From positions 231,662,927 through 231,726,926 of the forward strand of contig NC_084481.1 in NCBI RefSeq assembly GCF_030035675.1: a DNA stretch of 64,000 bases, given 5' to 3'. Below are positions 55,412-64,000 of the stretch, in pieces. The stretch comes from Rhineura floridana (Eukaryota; Chordata; Lepidosauria; Squamata; Rhineuridae). Under the pieces are notes generated by a model. That model was not told where the DNA came from. It saw only the letters and a list, made by a program, of their open reading frames with translations, and searched no databases. How positions within the stretch are numbered: position 1 is the stretch's first letter; each line of letters begins with the position of its first letter. A program made the translations under genes and the position numbers.

Positions 55412-55755
55412 AGAGCCAGTGTGGTGTAGTGGTTGAGGTGTTGGACTAGGACCTGGGAGACCAGGGTTCGAATCCCCACATAGCCATGAAGCTCTCTGGG
55501 TGACCTTGAACCAGTCAGTGCCTCTCAGCCACAGAGGAAGGCAGAGCTTGGAAAAGTTACTTTTTTGAACTACAACTCCCATCAGTCCCAGCCAGCTGGG
55601 GCTGATGGGAGTTGTAGTTCAAAAAAGTAACTTTTCCAAGCTCTGGAGGAAGGCAATGGTAAAACTACCTCTGAATACCGCTTACCATGCAAACCCTATT
55701 CACAGGGTCGCCATAAGTCAGAAATGACTTGAAGGCAGTCCATTTCCATTTTTTC
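55412..55755 (+). mobile_element. Sauria SINE interrupted by a hAT MITE
   Basis: gagccagtgtggtgtagtgg, ggagaccagggttcgaatcc (intact B box), gggtgaccttgaaccagtc; after the insert it resumes with gaggaaggcaatggtaaaac and ends cataagtcagaaatgacttg and ccatttccatttttt. Removing 55542-55645 plus one target duplication gives a continuous SINE. Confidence 0.93.
55542..55645. mobile_element. hAT-type palindromic MITE, 104 bp, nested in the SINE
   Basis: CAGAGCTTGG...CCAAGCTCTG with nearly perfect arms. Flanking gaggaagg at 55534-55541 and 55646-55653 is a perfect 8-bp target duplication. Same family as 2992-3107. Confidence 0.95.
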
Positions 55756-56061
55756 CCAATTGATACTGAAAGATAATCAGTGTAGTCACAAATCACATTT
55801 CAAGGGGGAATATCTTCATATTACTGAATGCATTCAGTCTCATTCTCATTTCCCTGGTGATGTAGATGGGAATGGAAATATCCGACTGCTCTTTGGAGAC
55901 ACAGCAAATGGATACTGCTCATGCATCGCTAGTCCCCGTCAACAACTTTTTGTATATAGCTTCTTTCTGGACTGGGGTCCTTGTGTGTGCATGGGATCTC
56001 TGATGACAGAGATGCTGTCATGACTCCTACCATGTCCAAGAAGCTCAAGGAAATGCACCTG

Positions 56062-56395
56062 GGAATTATATAATAATAATAATAAAATTTTATTTTTCAG
56101 CCGCCTATCTGTCCGGGTTAGGGACACTCTAGGCGACGAACAACAAGAATAAAAACAATACATATAGATCAACATAATCAAATTTTAAGCTAAAAAACCA
56201 TTCATTAATTCAATTGTAACATAAGTTAATCTGTCCCAATCTTGTAGGCCTGCCTGAACAGCCAGGTCTTCAAGGCTCGGCGATAGCTGGACAGGGAGGG
56301 AGCATCTCTGAGATCGAAAGGGAGAGAGTTCCAGAGGGTGGGGGCCACAACAGAGAAGGCCCTCTCTCTGGTCCAACCTCCAATATGGTTTAGTA
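56062..56395 (-). mobile_element. L2-type LINE 3' end
   Basis: taataataataaaattttat and gggttagggacactctaggc on the + strand; the minus-strand frame gives AFSVVAPTLWNSLPFDLRDA and YRRALKTWLFRQAYKIG, the L2 C-terminus. Confidence 0.88.
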
Positions 56396-56589
56396 ATGAA
56401 TGACTCAAGATCACTCAGGGAACTATGTCTGAGCAGGTATTTGGACTTTGCTCTCACCTGTCAAAGTCTGACCACTCCATTTCACCACTACATTTTAAAA
56501 TTTGAACCTTTGGATTTTTTAGAACAACAAAAGGCAATAAATTCTGCTGTTGTTCATATGAATTGCTTTGAAAATAATAAGCTCTGGAC

Positions 56590-57495
56590 CGGTGCCTGGA
56601 CTTGGTGGTGGGCTGGATGAGGGCCAATAAACTGTGTCTGAATCCGAGCAAGACGGAGGTGCTGTGGGCTGGTGGTTCCCGAATTCAGATAATTGGTCAG
56701 TTGCCTGCTTTGGATGGGGTCATACTCCCTCTGAAAGAGCAGGTCTGTAGCCTGGGAGTGCTCCTGGATCCATCTTTGTCGCTAGAGGCCCAGGTGACCT
56801 CTATGGCTAGGAGTGCCTTTTACCAGCTCCAGCTGGTACGACAGCTGCGGCTGTTTCTGGACAGGGATAGCCTGACCACTGTTGTCCACGCACTGGTAAC
56901 CTCCAGGCTGGATTACTGTAATGCGCTCTATGTGGGGCTGCCCTTGAGGTTGGTCTGGAAGCTGCAGCTGGTGCAAAATGCAGCGGCAAGACTGCTCACC
57001 GGGGCAGGGTATTGCCAACATGTCACCCCGCTGCTGAAAGAATTGCACTAGCTGCCCATTAACTACCGGGCCAAGTTCAAGGTTCTGGTTTTAGTATACA
57101 AAGCACTACACAGCTTGGGACCAGGATACCTGAAAGAACGTCTCACCCCTTATATACCCAGTCGATCAGTGTGCTCTGCAGGTGAGGGCCTCCTGTAGAT
57201 ACCATCTCATCAGGAGGTCCCCTCCGCACAACATAGGAAGTGGACCTTTCGTGTTGTGGCACCGACCCTTGGGAATTCCCTCCCCTTAAATATTAGACAG
57301 GTGCCATCTCTGTCATCTTTTCAGTGCCTACTGAAGACTTTCCTCTTTCAACAAGCCTTTTATCTCAGCCTGTGTCAGTGCTGGAATTGCTTTTTAAGAT
57401 GCTTTTAAGATGTTTTGTTTTAATATGTTTTAAACTCTTTTGTTTTTAAGATGTTTTAAAGTGCTTTTAGTGTTTTTGTTTGCCGCCCTGTTTGC
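56590..57495 (+). mobile_element. L2-type LINE, C-terminal half and 3' end
   Basis: Forward frame with MRANKLCLNPSKTEVLWAG, VCSLGVLLDPSLSLEAQV, VTSRLDYCNALYVGLPL and VQNAAARLLTG, then after a stop near 57048 LPINYRAKFKVLVLVYKAL, and the 3' UTR to gtttgccgccctgtttgccgc. The catalytic YADD lies upstream and is absent. Less well preserved than 44525-46015 and of a different subfamily. Confidence 0.9.
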
Positions 57496-57499
57496 CGCC

Positions 57500-57945
57500 C
57501 TGTTGAAATGCGAGTGTGCCAGCGTGTGTGCGCATTTACCTAAGAAAGCAGGCTTTTACCCTGCATCACCGTCACTGAGACTGGAGACTTAGTAAAATAA
57601 GAAAAGCTGGTTTATTTATAGAAATACATAGCAGATAGAAAGGCAAACCTAGTTCTAACTAACTAACTAAGTTGGAGGCATAACACCCAGGTGTGGCAGT
57701 TAGCCCCATGGCTAGGAGAGAGAGCAGAGACAGTCTCCTCTCTCCTGGACAGTCGGAGAAGAAAGAAGTGGGAAAAGGCAGAAGGAGGAGAGGCAGGTAA
57801 GCTTCCCTAAAGACATCACAGTCTAGCGACAGAAGGAAGTCAGTCAGAGCATCACAGGTAAAGGTAAACAAGCCTATCCATCTGGAGGACCCCAACTCTA
57901 TCTCCCTTCTGGAACATAAACAAAAGAACAAAACAGGAGTTGCTC
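57500..57945. other. No gene recognised
   Basis: A repeated aactaactaactaa near 57656 and otherwise plain sequence. The tttatttatagaaatacata phrase is repeat-like but unassigned. Confidence 0.35.
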
Positions 57946-57949
57946 TTGC

Positions 57950-58085
57950 ACCACTTCCAACACAAATGTAGTTGAATGACAACTAGCATTAGCTCCAGCC
58001 AGCACATTCTAGCCAGCATGGCAATTATGGGTGTTGCCATCCAACAACATCTGGAGGGCACCAGGTTGGCAAAGGTGGCACTTTA
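57950..58085. mobile_element. hAT-type MITE (worn)
   Basis: Left arm worn (actagcattagctccagcc), right arm caacaacatctggagggcac then caggttggcaaaggtggca. Member of the 27320 family. Confidence 0.6.
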
Positions 58086-58134
58086 TCACAGGAGCTCTTT
58101 TAAAGTCTCTTTAAAGGATAAACAGCTGGAATAA

Positions 58135-58278
58135 CCCTGGGGGCCCATGTAGTCCAGCATCTTGACATCACAGTGGTCAACCAGATGCCCTAATGGGAAG
58201 CCCATAAGCAGGACTTGAGCGCAACAGCACTCTCCCTACTTGCGGTTTCCAGCTACTAATAGCCAGGAGCATACTGCC
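58135..58278 (-). mobile_element. CR1 LINE 3' UTR fragment
   Basis: atgtagtccagcatcttgac, tcacagtggtcaaccagatg and ctactaatagccaggagcat are the reversed CR1 3' UTR, directly before a CR1 in the opposite orientation. Confidence 0.75.
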
Positions 58279-58284
58279 TCTAAA

Positions 58285-59336
58285 TCATGCAGTGGCCAAG
58301 TTTGCTGACGACACTAAATTGTTCAGGGTTGTTAAAACAAAAAGGGATTGCGAAGAGCTCCAAAAAGACCTCTCTAAACTGAGTGAATGGGCGGAAAAAT
58401 GGCAAATGCAATTCAATATAAACAAGTGTAAAATTATGCATATTGGAGCAAAAAATCTTAATTTCACATATACGCTCATGGGGTCTGAACTGGCGGTGAC
58501 CGACCAGGAGAGAGACCTCGGGGTTGTAGTGGACAGCACGATGAAAATGTCGACCCAGTGTGCGGCAGCTGTGAAAAAGGCAAATTCCATGCTAGCGATA
58601 ATTAGGAAAGGTATTGAAAATAAAACAGCCGATATCATAATGCCGTTGTATAAATCTATGGTGCGGCCGCATTTGGAATACTGTGTACAGTTCTGGTCGC
58701 CTCATCTCAAAAAGGATATTCTAGAGTTGGAAAAGGTTCAGAAGAGGGCAACCAGAATGATCAAGGGGATGGAGCGACTCTCTTACGAGGAAAGGTTGCA
58801 GCATTTGGGGCTTTTTAGTTTAGAGAAAAGGCGGGTCAGAGGAGACATGATAGAAGTGTATAAAATTATGCATGGCATTGAGAAAGTGGATAGAGAAAAG
58901 TTCTTCTCCCTCTCTCATAATACTAGAACTCGTGGACATTCAAAGAAGCTGAATGTTGGAAGATTCAGGACAGACAAAAGGAAGTACTTCTTTACTCAGC
59001 GCATAGTTAAACTATGGAATTTGCTCCCACAAGATGCAGTAATGGCCACCAGCTTGGATGGCTTTAAAAGAAGATTAGACAAATTCATGGAGGACAGGGC
59101 TATCAATGGCTACTAGCCGTGATGGCTGTGCTGTGCCACCCTAGTCAGAGGCAGCATGCTTCTGAAAACCAGTTGCTGGAAGCCTCAGGAGGGGAGAGTG
59201 TTCTTGCACTCGGGTCCTGCTTGCGGGCTTCCCCCAGGCACCTGGTTGGCCACTGTGAGAACAGGATGCTGGACTAGATGGGCCACTGGCCTGATCCAGC
59301 AGGCTCTTCTTATGTTCTTATGTTCTTATGTTCTTA
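58285..59336 (+). mobile_element. CR1 LINE 3' half, young, 274-codon open frame
   Basis: Open from MAKFADDTKLFRVVKTKRD (RT catalytic box) through MHIGAKNLNFTYTLMG to the natural end RAINGY at 59116, then the 3' UTR and a tail of four ATGTTCTT units. 5'-truncated just before the catalytic FADD. Compared with the 12-kb copy only scattered differences are seen. Confidence 0.95.
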
Positions 59337-59584
59337 ACCAATTGTACTGGCTTCACATCCTGTCACAACATAAAACCCTAAAACTGCTAACCCATACAGC
59401 AGTCTTAAACTTTTGCATCAGTACACCTGTTGGGGATGGCATTCTAGGATTGCCTCAGAGTCAGGAGATGCAACATGCTTTGTGATATCTCCGTTGTAGT
59501 GGAGTAGTTGGCGTGCTTTGTCTGTCGTTTTTATGCAATGGAAACATTTTGACTGGGATACCAACATAAAGTGTTAGCTACACC

Positions 59585-59900
59585 ATCATCATTCATTCGC
59601 GATCACTCGTGGCCGAGTAAGATTGTCTTCCAGGGTAAGGTCTTTAACAGTGGGCCCGTAAGTGACTGTGGAGGCCAATCGTGGATCCACACAGCCTCCC
59701 ACAGTGAGGACATCGGTTTCCAGGCAGAAGATGCTCACGATGAGGATTTGCTTGACGTGCCTTCCGCTTAGCTCGTTTGTCCCTTTCGCCCTGTACTCGT
59801 GCTTCTTCAAAGTCCATAGCACCTTTAATAATGGCCAACCTCCAATTGGGACGCTCATGGGCCAAAGCTTCCCAGTTCTCGATGCTCGTGTTACATTTTT
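59585..59900 (-). mobile_element. LINE C-terminal fragment with CCHC-type zinc finger (family unassigned)
   Basis: The minus-strand frame reads MAHERPNWRLAIIKGAMDFE, then NRCPHCGRLCGSTIGLHSHL and RAHC. This C-x2-C...H-x3/4-C/H tail after an RP.WR motif is common at the C-terminus of non-LTR retrotransposons. No RT domain is adjacent and I cannot name the clade. Confidence 0.55.
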
Positions 59901-61284
59901 TTAGATTATTTTTAAGAACATCTTTAAACCTCTTTTACTGTCCACCGATATTCCGTTTTCCATCCTTAAGTTGGGAGTAAAGTAGCTACAGCTATTCTCA
60001 AGTCGGTAAGCATGAAAATGGACTTGAATCACGGATGTGATTTCCCCAGTTTAACATTAGACCTTTTCAAAATGAATGAAAAGCCAAGCTACTTCTGGCT
60101 GGCTATCCAACGGGGAGGAGGGGGGGGAGACAGAAACAAAGATGATATGGCGATCCAAACGAAGCTACGTACTTTTAAGAGCACATGCTTTTAAAATCTC
60201 AATCAATGAGATATCAGGTGCTTAAACTTTGGGGTGAACTGCATACAGAGTTATTTTCAGAGAAGAGATGAGCAAAGTATTTGAAAACAGAAAGGCTTAA
60301 AAATAATACTCTCCACAAATATCAGAGATCACAAATAACACACAAAAGACGTGTTGTAAAGAAAGCTCAAAGAGGGCACAGGGCTGTGTCAGCTTTACTT
60401 CTCATAAATCACAGTCTTGTTCTCCATTGCTCTTGCCTGTAAGGTCAACTTAGATTCCCAAGCCCCAAATCCCAAAGGATGGCAATTGTTCTGCTGGCAA
60501 GTATGTGTCTTCATTCCCCCAGGCTGGCTCTGCCAGTCCTGCTGTCACCATGACCCATTCTTATCTAAATCTCTTTACTGCCTTAGATCGCTTCTTCCTG
60601 GAGCCGTAGGGAAGTATATAGGGAGGGTGGGGGCAGGGGGGGATGCCCAACAGAATACAACAGCCAACTGCCAGCAGATTAATTCACAAAGATGCTTATC
60701 AAGGAAGGTCATCTCTAGGAATGGCTCATTGACCTTCACAGGGACCAAATGGCTTTGCACATTAACCAGCAGGTGAGACATTTAGACCCTTTTCAAATGC
60801 AAACTGTATTTTATCTTTAATTATAACATATTTCTAGACCACAATTTCATAAAAAAAAATCTAAGTGGTTTACAACCATTACAATACAATAAAAAGTGTA
60901 TATTTTGGAAATTATATGTTCCAAAATAAGTTTGTCTTTCTTGGGGGTGAGGAGGGGGAATTATACAGATTCCATTTGCAACTATTTAAGAGAACTCTTT
61001 TTCTTTAGCATGCTCCATGCCAAAGGCTAGGGTACCAAAAGAAAAAAAGTGGAGGGAAACCTAGCAAAATAAAACAAAATTTCATCAAATGAAAACCTTA
61101 TTTGAGAACTGTCCATCCCCCCCTTATGGAATTCTGTCCCATTCTCTGTGTACGTATCCTTGCCGCCTGGGGCTTGTGTAAGGAAAGGGTAGTTAATCAG
61201 TTTGTTTTCCCCTGTAGGGCACTCTGCACTTGCCAGAAACTCTGCAGAACTCTTAAAAGTAGAGAAGTTGCTTTGAATCTGATC
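59901..61284. other. No gene recognised
   Basis: Mixed sequence with a possible worn L2 tail at 60800-60900 (ttataacatatttctagacc, taagtggtttacaacc). Open frames lack motifs. Confidence 0.4.
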
Positions 61285-61485
61285 ATCCTGGCGCTACTCA
61301 GTGGTAGAGCATTGGCCTTGCATGGAGAAAGTCCGAGGTTCAGTCCTTGGCATCTCCAGGTAGGGCTGGGAGAAACTCCTGCCTGAAACCCTGGATAGCC
61401 ACTGCCAGTCAGTGTAGACAGTACTGAGCTAGATGGACCAAGGGTCTGACTCAGTATAAGGTAGATTTCTATGTTCCTAAGAAAT
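61285..61485 (+). mobile_element. tRNA-derived SINE (most complete copy)
   Basis: A-box-like gctactcagtggtagagcat, B box gaggttcagtccttggc, body ctgcctgaaaccctggatag and ctgagctagatggaccaagg, tail tgactcagtataaggtag then tctatgttcct. The head resembles a tRNA; the tail recalls the CR1 ATGTTCTT end. Confidence 0.85.
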
Positions 61486-61596
61486 GCAGGGCCTAGTGCT
61501 GTTAGCCTTTACTTGCTGACTCAGGTCATTTAGGCTATCTAACCTGCTAAAAACTGCTAAAAAGGTGGACGCTATCCTGTAATAAAAGGGAGATTT

Positions 61597-61915
61597 CATA
61601 GAATCATAGAACAGTAGAGTTGGGAGGGGCCTATAAGACCATCAAGTCCAACCCCCTGCTCAATGCAGGAATCCAAATCAAAGCATTCCCGACAGATGGC
61701 TGTCCAGCTGCCTCTTGAAGGCCTCCAGTGTCGGAGAGCCCACCACCTCCTTAGGTCATTGGTTCCATTGTCGTATGGCTTTAACAGTTAGGATGTTTCC
61801 CCCGAAGTCCAGTCGAAATCTGGCTTCCTGCAACTTGAGCCCATTATTCCGTGTCCTGCACTCTGGGACGATCGAGAAGAGATCCCGGCCCTCCTCTATT
61901 TCAATTAGGCGGGTA
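61597..61915 (-). mobile_element. CR1 LINE 3' end (older subfamily)
   Basis: catagaatcatagaacagta then aagtccaaccccctgctc; the reversed coding gives [20 protein letters not shown] and AIRQWNQ. Same subfamily as 32774. Confidence 0.9.
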
Positions 61916-63340
61916 TGAGTTGCTGCATGTGTGATATAGTCAGATTTGCAGGGCTGTGGGTACTGGCTAGCATTTGACATTATTCTAGGGTTTCTTTCAT
62001 TTGTATTCCTACATAAGCTGGTTGTGGTTTTCTTTTTGTCTTTTAAAAATGAGTTTCTAAAATGCAGGAATACTTGCACGGCATATGGAATAAACTCCAT
62101 ATAGTGAGTGACAAAAACGTATTATTGTTTATGTCATTTGGAGCTCAGCCCTGGCACTCAATGCTGGTTGTAGGACCTAGCCCAAATTAAGCCGGGCCTG
62201 TGCCTCCAGTTTAAGCCTAAGGGGTGATGAGACATGGGTTCAGGAAGCCTGTCACTTCTGCCTGTCATTGTCCTATCCACCTCCCTGTCTCAGAAATGCC
62301 ATTCGGATAAACGCGTTCCGTTGGTGATTAAAAGGAAGTGACCTCATAAGTTTGTCTTTTCAGCCACAAAGGTTCAGTTGTAACGCGACATTCCACCCCA
62401 GTTGCTCTGGTTTACGCCAAAATCCAGCTCGTGGCCTGCAGATCCTCAGCATAAAGAGCAGAGAGTGAATGACCTTGACAACCTCATTTCTCATTCCTTT
62501 CTTGTTATAGGTAATATACTCGAGAAATGTGGTTTTAATTAGGGCACTAATGAAAACTGAAAATGCAGACAGACACTTGACAAACTCTGGTTCGCTTTAT
62601 ATTACATTTGTGCTAACTACAAAGTATCCAGCTGAGGGTAACTTTATCTCCCCTTCCCTTGAGCATCCGCCTGACTTAAGCTGGATAATTAATGTGTACT
62701 CTGGCTGGAGGTCAGCTTACAGTTGGTTGAGTTGTGTGTTGTTTTCTTTGTTTTATACATAAAGAATTTTTACATTTTTAAGGATGCTGTAATGAAACAA
62801 ACATGTTTATTACCTCTTCGCTTGTATTCGCCAGGAATGCTAGTAACCTGCAGCGCAAGATGCACTGACTGGTGGAATGACAAAAAAAATCTCCTAACAA
62901 GGCACTGTTACACTGGTGTAATGTTTCATTTCAGTGAGCTTGTACCAGACTGTATTTATACTATCATTTTGACCAGGCTGTATTAAATAGCACGGGAAGA
63001 GACTCTGATGGAGCCGTATATTTTTATTTCTGATTTAAATTTGTATGTCACCTTTCTACCAAATTACATTCAAGGCAGCTAACATCCACAAAACAAATAA
63101 CATAGAAAATATTAAAAAATCAAGGCAGGTAAAACTTAGAAGGGGCTTTCCAGGTAGGGCAGAGTCATTGTGCTACTTCCAGCGGGTGGTGAAAATGCAC
63201 TCACAGAAGTGCCGTATCGGCTCCACTGGTGTGCCAACCTCCCTGTCACCTTGCCCCTCCCCTCCCGGTAAGTCACAGTGACCCACAGGCCAGAAAAATA
63301 GCATATCAGTTCCATTCCACCTGTGTAAATTCAATAAAAA
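61916..63340. other. No gene recognised
   Basis: A-rich and mixed DNA; an L2-like tail may lie near 63020-63130 (tttgtatgtcacctttctac, aattacattcaaggcagc). No exon supported. Confidence 0.4.
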
Positions 63341-63342
63341 TA

Positions 63343-63569
63343 CAGTAGGGCCCCGCTTTACGGCGCTTCGCTTTACAGCGATTTGCTAATGCAGCGGTCT
63401 CAATTAGATGCAATCAGACTAAAGCCCCACTCATACGGTGCTTGTTCCACTTTTACGGCGGTTTTCGGGCATCACACACCATTCTATTCAATGAGTTCTG
63501 CTTTACAGCGGTTTTCGCTTTACAGCGGGGGTCCGGAACATAACCCGCCATATGAGTGGGGCCTTATTG
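63343..63569. mobile_element. Tigger-like palindromic MITE
   Basis: CAGTAGGGCCCCGCTTTACG start with preceding TA, ggggccttattg end followed by TA. Inner gcttttttccg-type arms (gcggttttcgctttacagcg, ggaacataacccgcc) match the other copies. Confidence 0.82.
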
Positions 63570-63589
63570 TAACCAGTTAAAACCAATGA

Positions 63590-63760
63590 CGACATATTTA
63601 CAAGTCAGCTTGTAGGCCAAAGGACTGTCTAAATGAAGATGTCTTTACCTGCCAGCAGGAGGTCATCAGAGATAGGTCTAGCCTGTCTCCTTTGGCAAGG
63701 AGTTCCAGAGCCTCGGAGCCACCACTGAAAAGGCCCTCTCTTATGTTCCTGCCAGCTGGT
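63590..63760 (-). mobile_element. L2-type LINE coding fragment
   Basis: ggcaaggagttccagagcctcgg and aaaaggccctctcttatgtt are the reversed L2 C-terminal ERAFSVVA...LWNSL region. Short and worn. Confidence 0.6.
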
Positions 63761-64000
63761 CTTCAGATGTTGGTGGGCAGACAGAGGGGGCCTAACTTTG
63801 CCACACTTTCTACCCTGAAGAATTCCTTAACAAGTGCAGGTACTAAAAAATCAGACATGCATGCCCATACCCACACACCCACATACGCAGAAAAGAAGTT
63901 TACATTTTGAATCCTCCATCCACTGCTATCTTTTGATGGGTCAGTCTGTACACCCACCCACAAGTTCTCTCTCCCTTTCTCTCTTTCCTTATATCATTGT

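Noticed and set aside
61290-61345. Possible functional tRNA gene
   Set aside because: A and B boxes are present but the acceptor stem does not close, and the sequence continues into a SINE body. It is a SINE head.

Overview
This is vertebrate nuclear DNA, almost certainly from a squamate reptile (a lizard; lacertid-like is a guess). The window has intron-exon genes, CpG-rich promoters and the usual squamate repeat mix: CR1, L2 and BovB/RTE LINEs, Sauria-type tRNA SINEs with BovB-like tails, a squamate L1-type element, and many small palindromic hAT and Tigger-like DNA elements. No prokaryotic features (operons, CRISPR, ribosome-binding sites) are present.

Two host genes can be reconstructed completely. 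CNIH1 (cornichon 1, an ER cargo receptor) lies on the + strand with five coding exons between 21684 and 31205, 144 residues, starting in a CpG island. CDKN3 (KAP, the CDK-associated dual-specificity phosphatase) lies on the - strand with eight coding exons between 47568 and 36261, 211 residues. The two genes converge, as I remember for the human CDKN3-CNIH1 pair, and about 4 kb separates their likely poly(A) sites. The most striking observation is that the CDKN3 reading frame, which is otherwise intact and conserved, has Gly (GGT) where the catalytic Cys of the HCX5R phosphatase loop should be. A single T-to-G change would explain it.

Left part, 0-20 kb. Several well-spliced minus-strand exons at 3.7-5.1 kb, with possible further ones at 0.33 and 7.3 kb, look like a member of the MROH (maestro HEAT-like) family. 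This is tentative. Parts of the region are locally duplicated (0.25-0.45 kb with 4.2-4.4 kb; 11.8-12.1/15.4 kb with 17.5-17.9 kb). A 3.25-kb CR1 splits one duplicate, and the other copy shows the empty site. A FOXK1-like processed-pseudogene scrap (16.4 kb), a possible retroviral LTR fossil (6.1-7.2 kb) and a Ty3/Gypsy-like pol fossil (19.5-20.1 kb) also lie here.

Right part, 47.6-64 kb. Beyond the CDKN3 promoter I see no host gene, only nested repeats. The best is a 2.14-kb L1-type element (49694-51837) that carries an ORF1-like frame and no ORF2, has a perfect 18-bp target duplication, and sits inside a CR1 copy that also holds a BovB tail. hAT elements with 8-bp target duplications occur at 2992, 21156, 22982, 54803 and 55542; the last is inserted into a Sauria SINE. 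Four Tigger-like palindromes flanked by TA or remnants of it lie at 17.0, 25.2, 48.5 and 63.3 kb.

Family identities come from remembered protein and repeat sequences, with no database search. Exon boundaries were read from splice consensus and reading phase.
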